From positions 620,001 to 684,000 of the forward strand of contig NZ_JADG01000004.1 in NCBI RefSeq assembly GCF_000518265.1: DNA of 64,000 nt. Direction: 5' to 3'. Positions within the stretch are counted from its first letter, which is position 1. Each line of letters opens with the position of its first letter. The notes under the pieces are model-generated. The model was not told the origin of the DNA, did not search any database, and saw only the letters and a list, made by a program, of their open reading frames with translations. This document shows, one piece after another, positions 46,573 through 54,798 of this stretch. The position numbers and the translations under genes were made by a program. The stretch is from Actinomadura oligospora ATCC 43269 (GTDB taxonomy: Bacteria > Actinomycetota > Actinomycetes > Streptosporangiales > Streptosporangiaceae).

Positions 46573-48012
46573 GTGTCACGCGCCACGCTCACGCTCGCCG
46601 TGATCGTCTCCTGCGAGCTCATGCTCATGCTGGACGGGACGATCACCAACGTCGCGCTGCCCGAGATCCGGGACGGCCTCGGCCTCTCCCCCGGCGACCT
46701 CGCCTGGGTCAGCAACGCCTTCCTGCTCTCCTACGGCGGCCTCATGCTCCTCGGCGGACGCGCCGGGGACGTCCTCGGCCGCCGCCGCGTCTTCACCGGC
46801 GGCATGGCCCTGTTCACGGCCGCGTCCCTGCTCGGCGGCCTGGCCCAGGACCCCGCCTGGCTCATCGCCGCCCGCGCGGCCCAGGGCGTCGGGGCGGCGC
46901 TGGCCGCGCCCAGCACGCTCGCCCTGCTCACGACCAACTTCGACGGCCCCGCCCGGACGCGCGCGCTGAGCGTCTACTCGTCGGTCACCGCGTCCGCGAT
47001 GACGCTCGGCCTGGTGCTCGGCGGCGTCATCACCTCCACGCTCTCCTGGCGCTGGGTGCTGCTGGTGAACGTCCCGATCGGCGTCCTGGTCGTCGCGCTC
47101 ACCCCGCGCGTTGTCGCCGAGTCCCCGCGCCTGGGCGGACGTATCCACCTCAGCGGACGCCTCAACCTCAGCGGACGCCTCGACCTGACCGGAGCCCTCA
47201 CCTCGGCATTGGGCCTCGCCGCCCTCACCCTCGGCCTCGCGCGGGTGGGGAACCGGCCGCTGGCGATCGGCCTCGGCGTTCTCTTGCTGGCGGCCTTCGT
47301 CCTGGTCGAGCGGCGTGCCGTCCAGCCGGTCACACCGCTGCGGCTCTTCGCCGACCGCTCCCGCTCGTCCGCGCTGCTGGCCCTGCTGCTCATCCCGATG
47401 ACGACGATGAGCGCGCAGTTCCTGATCGTCCAGTACCTCCAGGAGGCGCTCGGGTGGGGCGCGCTGCGCGCCGGCCTGGCCTTCCTCCCCATGGCGCTCG
47501 GGATGTTCGTCACGGCCCGATACGCGCCGCGCGTCATGAGCGTCCTGTCGTGGCGGCTCGTCGCCGTGCTGGGGACCGTCCTGATGACCGGCGGCCTGGC
47601 CTGGCTGTGCTTCCTGCCGGAGACGAACGGCTACGCGACCGGCGTCGCCGGACCGCTCCTGCTCCTCGGCGCGGGGCTGGGATTCGTCGTCGTCCCGTTC
47701 AACATGGCGATCATGTCGACGGTCGCGCCCGAGGACTCGGGGGCCGCGGCGAGCCTGCTCCAGACCGCGATGCTGACCGGCGCGTCCATGGGCATCGCGG
47801 TGCTCTCCAGCGTCTACACCTCGTCCGTGGACGGGCGCGCGGCGACGGCGCCGGTCATCGCGGACGGCATGGGCACCGCGTTCACCGTGGCCACCGCCCT
47901 CGCCGCCGCCGCGCTCCTGGTCGTCCTGGCGGCCTTCCGGACGCCCGCTCCCCCGGTCCCGGACGCGCCGCGCGAGCCCGCGCCCGCCCGCGAGGACTCC
48001 CCGGCGGCCTGA
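46573..48012 (+). CDS. MFS drug transporter (EmrB/QacA type)
   Basis: 479 residues, 14 predicted membrane segments. Signature ELMLMLDGTITNVALPEI in segment 1, LGGRAGDVLGRRRVFTGGMA in the first loop. An insertion of near-repeats (GGRIHLSGRLNLSGRLDLTG) lies in a cytoplasmic loop. GTG 46573 has GGAGG 5 nt upstream. Divergent TetR gene and two operators in between form a standard inducible efflux module. Confidence 0.88.
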   Translation: MSRATLTLAVIVSCELMLMLDGTITNVALPEIRDGLGLSPGDLAWVSNAFLLSYGGLMLLGGRAGDVLGRRRVFTGGMALFTAASLLGGLAQDPAWLIAARAAQGVGAALAAPSTLALLTTNFDGPARTRALSVYSSVTASAMTLGLVLGGVITSTLSWRWVLLVNVPIGVLVVALTPRVVAESPRLGGRIHLSGRLNLSGRLDLTGALTSALGLAALTLGLARVGNRPLAIGLGVLLLAAFVLVERRAVQPVTPLRLFADRSRSSALLALLLIPMTTMSAQFLIVQYLQEALGWGALRAGLAFLPMALGMFVTARYAPRVMSVLSWRLVAVLGTVLMTGGLAWLCFLPETNGYATGVAGPLLLLGAGLGFVVVPFNMAIMSTVAPEDSGAAASLLQTAMLTGASMGIAVLSSVYTSSVDGRAATAPVIADGMGTAFTVATALAAAALLVVLAAFRTPAPPVPDAPREPAPAREDSPAA

Positions 48013-48016
48013 CCCG

Positions 48017-48913
48017 TCAGCCCTGGTGCCGGGCGACGATCATGTTCACCAGCGGGGCGATCAGGACCGCGTTCGGCTTCTCGTGGACGGCGACGGGTAT
48101 CCCCTTCTCCTGCCCGCGGACGAACAGCCAGACCCGCCCGGCGTGGTCCTTCGCGCTCTGGATCTCCGACCACGCGAAGGACTGCCGGGCGACGTCGACC
48201 CCGCCGGGATGGACGTGCGCCCTCCGGCTGAAGTCGATCGGCTGACCGCGCCGGATCCGGGCGTCCATGCGCGCGAGGATGTCCGGCTCGACCCGCTCGC
48301 GCAGGAGCCGCCTCAGCGCCGTCCACGCCTCGGGATCCTCCTTGTCCCTGTGGCGGCGGTAGAAGCTCGCGCGCACGTCGCCCCGGCTCTGGGACGGATC
48401 CATGCCCGCCTTGAAGTGGTACTCGAAGTTGCCGCGCGTCGGGTCGTTCAGGCCCGAACTCCCGTGCACCTTCCGCACCACCCAGTGGGAGATCCACCGG
48501 ATGTTCGCGATGGGGATCGTCCGGCCGTCCACGCCAAGCGTGTGCTGGTCGGCCCACACATGAAACCCCCGATACTCCAAATTGAACCCCGCCCCCGCCC
48601 CCGCCGCCGCTGCGGCGGGCGCCGCAGGCGCGAACCCGGGAGGCGGAACAGCCGCTGCGGGCGTCGGCGGCGCGGCAGGCGGCACAAACCCAGGCGGCGG
48701 AACCGCCACGGCAGGCGGCGTCGCAGCAGCGGGCGGCGGAACCGGCGCGGCGGGCGGCGTCGCCGAAGGCGTGGGCGGCGGCATCGGCACGGGGGCGGCG
48801 TTCGGGGGCGGCGGGGGCGGAGCGGGCTTGGCGTGCTCGGTCCAGACCGCGCCGTCCCACCAGCGGAGCCCTCCCCCGCCGTACGGATCGGAATACCAGC
48901 CCGGTTGACTCAT
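48017..48913 (-). CDS. DUF2510 protein with Pro/Ala/Gly-rich linker
   Basis: 298 residues. N-terminal DUF2510 domain (QPGWYSDPYGGGGLRWWDGA), a linker of about 80 residues made of PPP, PPAAP and PPGF repeats, then an alpha/beta C-terminal domain (WADQHTLGVDGRTIPIANIR, FVRGQEKGIPVAVHEKPNAV). No signal peptide. ATG 48913 has GGGAGG upstream. DUF2510 domains are found on membrane-linked or secretion-linked actinobacterial proteins; function unknown. Confidence 0.75.
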   Translation of the reverse strand: MSQPGWYSDPYGGGGLRWWDGAVWTEHAKPAPPPPPPNAAPVPMPPPTPSATPPAAPVPPPAAATPPAVAVPPPGFVPPAAPPTPAAAVPPPGFAPAAPAAAAAGAGAGFNLEYRGFHVWADQHTLGVDGRTIPIANIRWISHWVVRKVHGSSGLNDPTRGNFEYHFKAGMDPSQSRGDVRASFYRRHRDKEDPEAWTALRRLLRERVEPDILARMDARIRRGQPIDFSRRAHVHPGGVDVARQSFAWSEIQSAKDHAGRVWLFVRGQEKGIPVAVHEKPNAVLIAPLVNMIVARHQG

Positions 48914-48964
48914 GCCGACCTCCCACACATATCGGGGCACAGGCTACCGACGCCCCCACGTGCT

Positions 48965-49948
48965 TCAGCGCGGAACGGCCACCAGCGCCATCGCCAGCGC
49001 CCACCCCCGGTGGAGATCGACCAGCGGACGCAGCAGCTGCAACCGCCCACCGTGCACGGCCGTCTCGTACTCACCGCAGAAGTCACGCCGGTAGGTCCCC
49101 GCCGACACCTTCTGGCAGGCGACCGGACCGCCGTCCAGGTTCAGCGCCAGCCGCAGGCCGAGCCCCGTCCGGGGCAGGAACGCGGCGAGCGAACGCAGCG
49201 AGAAGTAGGCGTCCCTGGTCGTGCCGACGACGATGTGCCCCGCGCCGTCCTGCCCGAGGAAGCTGCGGTTCGCCAGCCAGCGCTCGTCCTGCTGGTCGGC
49301 CCGTCCCCGGCCGTCCGCACCGATCAGCATCGGGTAGGACACCATCGCCTGGTCCGCCCCGTCGAGGGCCCGCCGCCAGTCGCCCCTGGCCAGGTCCACC
49401 AGCCGGACGCCGTCCGCCCCGGACACGAACGCCCCGTGCGAAGCCTGGTAGGACGCGGGCCCCAGCCGATGCCCGTCGCTGACCACGGGAGTGTCCGGCT
49501 TACCGCGCCGGTCGAAGTAGCTGCCGTTGACGACCAACGCCGCCCCCGTGGCCTTCATCCACCCGCCGGTCCCGCGGTCACCGGCAGCACGGTTCAGGAC
49601 ACGGAAGCGGTACTTCGCCGGGTCGATCCGCGTGAGCAGCAGGGCGTCAACGGGCTTCCCGCCCACCCGGACGGGCAGCTCCGCGACGTCCATGCCCGGC
49701 GCCGCCTGCTGCCATCGCACCGGCTCCGGCACGTCCGGCGTCCGCCGCCCCGCCAGCGACAACCGGATCCCCTCCGACAGCCGCCCGTCGCCCGGCCCCA
49801 CGTCGACCCACGTGCTGGCACCGCGCCGCAGCAACACGTTGACCCCGTACCAACGCCCCTGCCCGTACGCGACCGCCACCGCGCCCAGCGCCACCACCAG
49901 GACGACCACCAGAGGCGTCCCGGCAACCCACCGCTTGGTCAAGATCAT
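48965..49948 (-). CDS. Membrane-anchored phosphodiester glycosidase-like protein
   Basis: 327 residues. N-terminal anchor or signal (PLVVVLVVALGAVAVAY) and a NAGPA/DUF2233-type domain with ALVVNGSYFDRRGKPDTP, HGAFVSGADG and the LALNLDGGPVACQ motif near the active site. Family members remove GlcNAc from phosphodiester-linked sugars. ATG 49948 chosen: upstream in-frame sequence runs into the tRNA terminator. Two Cys near the C-terminus (ACQK, DFCGEY). Confidence 0.82.
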   Translation of the reverse strand: MILTKRWVAGTPLVVVLVVALGAVAVAYGQGRWYGVNVLLRRGASTWVDVGPGDGRLSEGIRLSLAGRRTPDVPEPVRWQQAAPGMDVAELPVRVGGKPVDALLLTRIDPAKYRFRVLNRAAGDRGTGGWMKATGAALVVNGSYFDRRGKPDTPVVSDGHRLGPASYQASHGAFVSGADGVRLVDLARGDWRRALDGADQAMVSYPMLIGADGRGRADQQDERWLANRSFLGQDGAGHIVVGTTRDAYFSLRSLAAFLPRTGLGLRLALNLDGGPVACQKVSAGTYRRDFCGEYETAVHGGRLQLLRPLVDLHRGWALAMALVAVPR

Positions 49949-50025
49949 GCCGTGTATGACGCCGCCCCGTTCAGGACAGTTCACCCACAACCGCCGACCC
50001 CGCCCCGACCACCCTCCGAAACCAC

Positions 50026-50060
50026 GAGGGCCTCGCTCCGTGACACGGAGCGAGGCCCTC
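50026..50060 (-). terminator. Perfect 17-bp hairpin after tRNA-Asn
   Basis: Arms 50026-50042 and 50044-50060 are perfectly complementary around a single A. It starts 8 nt beyond the encoded CCA of tRNA-Asn on the minus strand. Confidence 0.8.
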
Positions 50061-50067
50061 GACAAGC

Positions 50068-50143
50068 TGGCTCCCGCGATTGGACTCGAACCAATAACCT
50101 GCCGGTTAACAGCCGGCTGCTCTGCCAATTGAGCTACGCGGGA
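50068..50143 (-). tRNA. tRNA-Asn (GUU)
   Basis: Cloverleaf read on the minus strand: acceptor TCCCGCG/CGCGGGA, D-stem GCTC/GAGC, anticodon loop CTGTTAA giving GTT, T-stem ATTGG/CCAAT with TTCGAGT loop, discriminator G, CCA encoded. Followed by a 17-bp hairpin. Confidence 0.95.
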
Positions 50144-50296
50144 TTGTCCCTGGTCTCCGGGGGTTTCGCCCCCTGGCGACAGGAATAGATTAGCGCATCC
50201 GGGGAGTGGTTCGCTCACCTGAAACGGGCGCGGGGGTGAGGCGGACGTGGGCGGGTATGGGTTCGGTCACGGTTCGTTGCGTCCTGTGGGGGTGGG

Positions 50297-50704
50297 ATGA
50301 GGCACCGGGTTGTGTTCGTGGTCGGGGCCGCGGTGGGATACGTGCTGGGCACCAGGGCCGGACGCGAGCGGTACGAGCAGATCAAGAACGCGTCGCGGAA
50401 GGTCGCCGGGAGTCCGGCGGTCCGGGGGGCGGCGGGGGCCGTCCGGGAGCGGGCCTCGGACGCCGGGAAGCGGGTCGTCCGGAAGGCCCGCGAGCGTGGT
50501 GGCGCACGGGCCTCGGGCGGCGGGCACGGCCCTCACGGCTCGCATGGAGCCCACGGGTCGCACGGCGAGAAGGCGGGGTCGCAGAAGGGCAGGGCCCGGC
50601 GTGGGCACGGGCGGAGGAGCCGGAGACCGCGGAGGCACGCGACGGTCACTCCGGACCCCGGGACGCCCGGCATGGAAGCGGGGCGGGAGAACGCGGACTT
50701 CTGA
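50297..50704 (+). CDS. YtxH-like small protein with His/Gly-rich tail
   Basis: 135 residues. N-terminus HRVVFVVGAAVGYVLGTRAG followed by RERYEQIKNASRKVAGSPAV is a common actinobacterial YtxH-like motif: one membrane segment and an amphipathic helix. The tail has HGPHGSHGAHGSHG and a basic run. Unknown function, possibly envelope-stress related. ATG 50297 has GGGGG upstream. Confidence 0.65.
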   Translation: MRHRVVFVVGAAVGYVLGTRAGRERYEQIKNASRKVAGSPAVRGAAGAVRERASDAGKRVVRKARERGGARASGGGHGPHGSHGAHGSHGEKAGSQKGRARRGHGRRSRRPRRHATVTPDPGTPGMEAGRENADF

Positions 50705-50732
50705 GTGTCGAGGCCGGACTAAGGGACGCGCT

Positions 50733-51233
50733 CTAGAGGCCGGTCTGGCGGCGTAGGTCTTCGAGGACCTGTTCGGCCTGGGCGCGCAGGCCTGGGTCGT
50801 CGGGGTCGAGGCCCGGGTCGAAGACGAAGGTCCAGCGGACGGCGCCGCCGCCCGGGGGACGGCGGCCCGCGATGCGGACGCCGCCTCCGTTCGGGAGTTC
50901 GGCGTGGTGGGTGACGGCGACGGTCGAGGTGACGCGCTCGCGGACGGTCTCGGGGACCGATCCGGGCTCGGACAGGCGGACGTGGTGCTCCGGGCCGCCC
51001 ATCGTCTCCTGGACGTGCAGCCAGCCGTCCTTCCAGGACGCCTGGTCGACCTGCTCCCAGGGGACGCGGCTCAGGCCGCCCCCCTCGGTCGGGACGTAGA
51101 GGGCCCGCGCCGTCGCGACGACGTGGGAGCCGCCGCGCGTCCCGGCGGCCGACAGCACGCGGTCGCCGCGCGGGAGGTCCAGGGCGGCGCGGACGTCGGC
51201 GGGGAGGGCTCGGTTCGACCGGAGCAGGCGCAT
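50733..51233 (-). CDS. Hypothetical actinobacterial protein (PH-like fold suspected)
   Basis: 166 residues, soluble. Strand-rich pattern (SHVVATARALYVPTEGGGLS, VPWEQVDQASWKDGWLHVQ) similar to short actinobacterial proteins with a PH-like fold, and a helical C-terminus (LRAQAEQVLEDLRRQ). ATG 51233 has GGAG upstream. No catalytic motif. Confidence 0.65.
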   Translation of the reverse strand: MRLLRSNRALPADVRAALDLPRGDRVLSAAGTRGGSHVVATARALYVPTEGGGLSRVPWEQVDQASWKDGWLHVQETMGGPEHHVRLSEPGSVPETVRERVTSTVAVTHHAELPNGGGVRIAGRRPPGGGAVRWTFVFDPGLDPDDPGLRAQAEQVLEDLRRQTGL

Positions 51234-51265
51234 GATCCCAGCGTAGTCGGCGATCCGCCGGACGG

Positions 51266-52594
51266 TCAGGCGGCTCTGGGGGCCCGGCGCGCGCCGAGGA
51301 GGTCCAGGACGAGGGCGGCGGACCAGCTGTGGTCGTGGCTGCCGCGGCCCGTCCCGTCGAAGGGGTCGAAGAACTCGCGGAAGCCGGACTGCCGGACGAG
51401 GCGGAGCGTGGAGCCGTACAGGAGGTCCGCGACGACGGTGTGGCCGTGGGCGAGGGCTCCGTGCCAGACGAGCCAGTTGGTGTTGATCCAGGTGGGGCCC
51501 CGGTAGTGGGCGGCGCGGTCGAAGGCGGGGGCCTGGATGTCGCAGGTCGGGACGGGGTATCCGGCCGCCCCGGCGAAGCGGGCCGACAGCAGCAGGTCGA
51601 CGAGGCGGCGGACGGTCGCGGCCGGGAGGTCCGGGTCCAGGAGGGGCGCGAACGCCGCGATGGTGACGACCGGGAGGAGGCGGTCGTCGCGGAGGTCGCG
51701 GGCGCGGAAGCAGCCCTGGTCGGCGTCCCAGAGGCGGTCCAGGAGGGCCGTGTGGACACGGTCGGCGCGCTCGCGGTGCGGGGCCGGGTCGGCGCCGGCG
51801 AGCGCGGCGATCTCGGCTAGGGCGTGCTCGGACGCGAGGTAGGCGGCGTTGAAGAGCGGGTCCTCGATGGCGAACGGGTGATCGTCGCGCATGTAGGCGG
51901 GGTCGTAGTCACGCGCGCGCAGGAGGGCGACCAGGTGGACGTACCGGTCGTAGTCCTCGCCTGTGGGGAGGTCGCGTGGGGTGCGGTCCGGTGAGTAGGC
52001 GGCCGGTGGGAGCCGGAGGGCGCCCAGTGGACGGTCCCAGGCGGGGCTGTTGTCCAGGCCGGATTCCCAGGGGTGGCATATGGCCGCCAGGCCCGAGCCG
52101 GAGAGGTCACGGGCCTCGGCCAGGTAGCGGTGCTGGGCGGCCAGGCACGGGTAGAGCGTGCGGAGGAAGTCGCGGCTGCGGTCCGCGTCGGGCGGGGCCG
52201 CGCTCTCGTGCAGGCGGAGCGCGGCGAGGGCGTGCAGGGGCGGCTGGGTGAGGCCGGACGTCCGGACGCCGTTCGGGGCCCGGCGGGGGCGGCGGCCCCG
52301 GTGCCACAGCCCGGGGTCCGGGAAGTAGGCGTGCCGGGGCAGGACGTCGTTGAACACCAGGTGCGGGAGCAGGCCGTCCGTCCACTGGCCCCGGAACAGC
52401 GACAGCAGCTCGCGCTCGGCGCGGTCGCGGCGGTGCCGGGCGAGCCCCATCGTGACGAACGCCGAGTCCAGGCTCCACTGGTGCGGGTACAGGCCCGGTG
52501 AGGGGACGGTCGCCGTCCCCGTCCAGTTGGCGTCCAGAACCCGTGCCGCGGCCTGCCACAGCGCGGTCTCGTCGCCGGTGAGACGGGAGCTCAT
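51266..52594 (-). CDS. GH63/MGH-like glycoside hydrolase
   Basis: 442 residues, (alpha/alpha)6-barrel, no signal peptide. Motifs match mannosylglycerate-hydrolase/GH63-like enzymes: HQWSLDSAFVTMGLARH, the acid motif HPWESGLDNSPAWD, GPTWINTNWLVWHGAL and the C-terminal EFFDPFDGTGRGSHDHSWSA. Likely hydrolyses a small alpha-mannosyl or glucosyl compound such as mannosylglycerate. ATG 52594 has GGGAGG upstream. No pathway partner nearby. Confidence 0.82.
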   Translation of the reverse strand: MSSRLTGDETALWQAAARVLDANWTGTATVPSPGLYPHQWSLDSAFVTMGLARHRRDRAERELLSLFRGQWTDGLLPHLVFNDVLPRHAYFPDPGLWHRGRRPRRAPNGVRTSGLTQPPLHALAALRLHESAAPPDADRSRDFLRTLYPCLAAQHRYLAEARDLSGSGLAAICHPWESGLDNSPAWDRPLGALRLPPAAYSPDRTPRDLPTGEDYDRYVHLVALLRARDYDPAYMRDDHPFAIEDPLFNAAYLASEHALAEIAALAGADPAPHRERADRVHTALLDRLWDADQGCFRARDLRDDRLLPVVTIAAFAPLLDPDLPAATVRRLVDLLLSARFAGAAGYPVPTCDIQAPAFDRAAHYRGPTWINTNWLVWHGALAHGHTVVADLLYGSTLRLVRQSGFREFFDPFDGTGRGSHDHSWSAALVLDLLGARRAPRAA

Positions 52595-52710
52595 TGTCCT
52601 CCCGGGGCGGTGCGGTTACCGCGATTGTGAACGCTGGCGGACGTCCCGACGACCCCTTACGGCGCGTAGCTTGTCTTCGTTCGCCCCGCGCCGTCCGTGA
52701 TCAGTCGCTG

Positions 52711-53925
52711 TCAGCGGTCGCCGACGCTCGGCCTCGGAGCCATCCGCCCTGGGTGGACGGCCTGCTCGGCGTCCTCGGCCTCGGCGATCCCCGCCCGCCC
52801 GGACGCCCCGGGGACCGCGTCGCCGCCCGCTTCAACGCCCAACTCGACGGTCTCGGGCGCGCCCTGGCGGCGGTTGCGGACGACCGAGGACGCGAACGAC
52901 ACCAGGATCAGGCCCGCGCCGATGCCGCCGGTCACCCAGTCCGGCAGCTCGTGGCCGATGCTGATCATCATGCAGACCGACAGGGCGCCGATCGCCCAGT
53001 GCGCGCCGTGCTCCAGGTAGACGTACTCGTGCAGGGTCCCCTTGCGGACGAGGTAGACCGTCAGGGACCGGATGTACATCGCGCCGACGCCGAGGCCGAG
53101 CGCGATGACGATCGGGTCGGTGCTGATCGCGAACGCGCCGATCACGCCGTCGAACGAGAACGACGCGTCCAGCACCTCCAGGTAGAGGAACAGGAAGAAC
53201 CCGGCCTTGCCGACCGCGAGCGCGGCGCTGCTCGGGCCGCCGCGGCGCGCCGGGGAGCCGTCGGCCCCGGCCTCCTCGCCGTCACTCGCCTCCTCGTCGT
53301 CGCCCGCCTCCGAGAACATCTCGCCGAGGCCGTCCACCAGGATGTAGGTGATCATGCCGAGCACCCCGGCGATCATCACCTCGGCCGGGTCGTCGGCGAC
53401 CAGCCCGGACACCAGCGCGAGCACGCCGCCGGTGACGACGACGGGCAGCTGGTCGAGCCGTCCCATCCGGGACAGGAAGCGCTCGACCGGGCCGAGCCAG
53501 CGCAGCTCGCGCTCCTCGAACACCCAGTTCAGGAAGAGCATGAGCAGGAACGCGCCGCCGAACCCGGCGATCATCGGGTAGGCGTCCCGCATGATCGTCT
53601 CGTAGCGGTGCGGCTCGGACAGCGCCAGGTCGAACGCCCTCACCGGGCTCAGCTTGGCCGTCAGCGCCACGATGACCAGCGGGAACAGCAGCCGCATGCC
53701 GAACACCGCGATCGCGATGCCGACGGTCAGGAAGATCTTCTGCCAGGTCGCCGACATCCGGTCGAGCACCTTGGCGTTCACCACGGCGTTGTCGAACGAC
53801 AGCGAGATCTCCAGAACCGCCAGGATCGCCACCAGGGCGAGCGCCTCGGGGCCCTGGTAGACCAGCGCGGCGAGCAGCGCTGCCACCGTGAGGACGGCGG
53901 ACCAGCCGAAGGTGCGAAGGATCAT
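52711..53925 (-). CDS. DUF475 / TerC-like membrane protein
   Basis: 404 residues with about eight to ten membrane segments. Conserved acidic/Asn motifs SLSFDNAVVNAKVLDRM and VLDASFSFDGVIGAFAIS are the DUF475 hallmarks and resemble TerC metal sites. An acidic loop (GDDEEASDGEEAGADG) interrupts the middle. Located 115 bp after terD on the same strand, as often in tellurite-resistance-like loci; probably involved in metal-ion homeostasis. Confidence 0.87.
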   Translation of the reverse strand: MILRTFGWSAVLTVAALLAALVYQGPEALALVAILAVLEISLSFDNAVVNAKVLDRMSATWQKIFLTVGIAIAVFGMRLLFPLVIVALTAKLSPVRAFDLALSEPHRYETIMRDAYPMIAGFGGAFLLMLFLNWVFEERELRWLGPVERFLSRMGRLDQLPVVVTGGVLALVSGLVADDPAEVMIAGVLGMITYILVDGLGEMFSEAGDDEEASDGEEAGADGSPARRGGPSSAALAVGKAGFFLFLYLEVLDASFSFDGVIGAFAISTDPIVIALGLGVGAMYIRSLTVYLVRKGTLHEYVYLEHGAHWAIGALSVCMMISIGHELPDWVTGGIGAGLILVSFASSVVRNRRQGAPETVELGVEAGGDAVPGASGRAGIAEAEDAEQAVHPGRMAPRPSVGDR

Positions 53926-54040
53926 GCGCCCGGTTTCCGTGTCGAGGGTCGGTGTGAGGTGAAGCGTGAGAAAGAACGTGGGTCGGCGTGAGCGCCGTCG
54001 CGCGCGCGTGCGCGGGTTCGGGCGCGGGTGCGCGTTCGGG

Positions 54041-54607
54041 TCATCGGACCGGCAGGCCGTGGTCGTGGGCGATCTCGCGCAGCCCGCCGGGGTAGCCCCG
54101 GCCGACCGCGCGGAACGTCCAGCCCTCGGCTCCGCGGTCCAGCGCGCCGATGAGGACGGCCGTCGCGGGGTCGTCGTCCCGGCGGGCGGGGAGGTCGTAA
54201 CGGGCCAGTTCGGGGCCGCCCGGCCGCCGGGTGACCCGGACGGACACCGCCCGGACCTGCCCGAGGCGCTGGGCCCGGTTGGCCGCGTCGAAGATCGAGA
54301 CGGGGAAGGCGATGCGGGCGCAGCGGTCCGGGACGGCGGCGAGGTCGACGTCGATGGTCTCGCCGGGGCCGTCCGGGGCCGGTCCGCGGTGCTCGACCGA
54401 GCCGTCCGGGCTGCGCGGGTTGTTGAAGTGGACGAAGTGGTCCTCGGACAGGACGGCGCCCGCGTCGTCCAGCATGAGGGCCGCGGCGTCCACGTCGAAG
54501 TCGGCGCGGGACTCCTCGGGAGGCGTCCAGCCGAAGCCCACCGACAGCGCGGGCGGGGCGGATCCGGGAAGGGGGACGCCGTCTCCCCCGGTGAGCGGAA
54601 CACCCAT
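54041..54607 (-). CDS. TerD-family calcium-binding stress protein
   Basis: 188 residues. TerD fold with the Ca-binding motif region DFDVDAAALMLDDAGAVLS, DHFVHFNNPRSPDGSVEHRG and a C-terminal VLIGALDRGAEGWTFRAVG. ATG 54607 gives the usual family length; a longer frame to 54685 adds atypical sequence. Upstream of the DUF475 gene, with a CG-alternating 50-bp stretch in between. Expected role: stress or tellurite-linked metal response. Confidence 0.88.
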   Translation of the reverse strand: MGVPLTGGDGVPLPGSAPPALSVGFGWTPPEESRADFDVDAAALMLDDAGAVLSEDHFVHFNNPRSPDGSVEHRGPAPDGPGETIDVDLAAVPDRCARIAFPVSIFDAANRAQRLGQVRAVSVRVTRRPGGPELARYDLPARRDDDPATAVLIGALDRGAEGWTFRAVGRGYPGGLREIAHDHGLPVR

Positions 54608-54718
54608 GACGGACCACTTCCTCGGAGTCTGCGGACCGGCCGCCACGGGCCGGACGCCGACGGCGGGACGTTCTTCGACGTACACGTGATGCTATCCGCT
54701 CGCGCGGATTCCGGCTCC

Positions 54719-54756
54719 TCCGCATGATCGTCCCGATCGCTGGACGATCATGCGGA
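54719..54756. terminator. Perfect 15-bp hairpin downstream of efeB
   Basis: TCCGCATGATCGTCC (54719-54733) and GGACGATCATGCGGA (54742-54756), 8-nt loop, 42 bp past the efeB stop. No U-tract. Confidence 0.6.
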
Positions 54757-54798
54757 AGGGGTTCCGGATGATCTCCCGGCCCCTTTTCGGACGACCGC

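Noticed and set aside
53990..54040. CG-alternating tract as a terminator
   Set aside because: No clean inverted repeat with loop; only low-complexity alternation.
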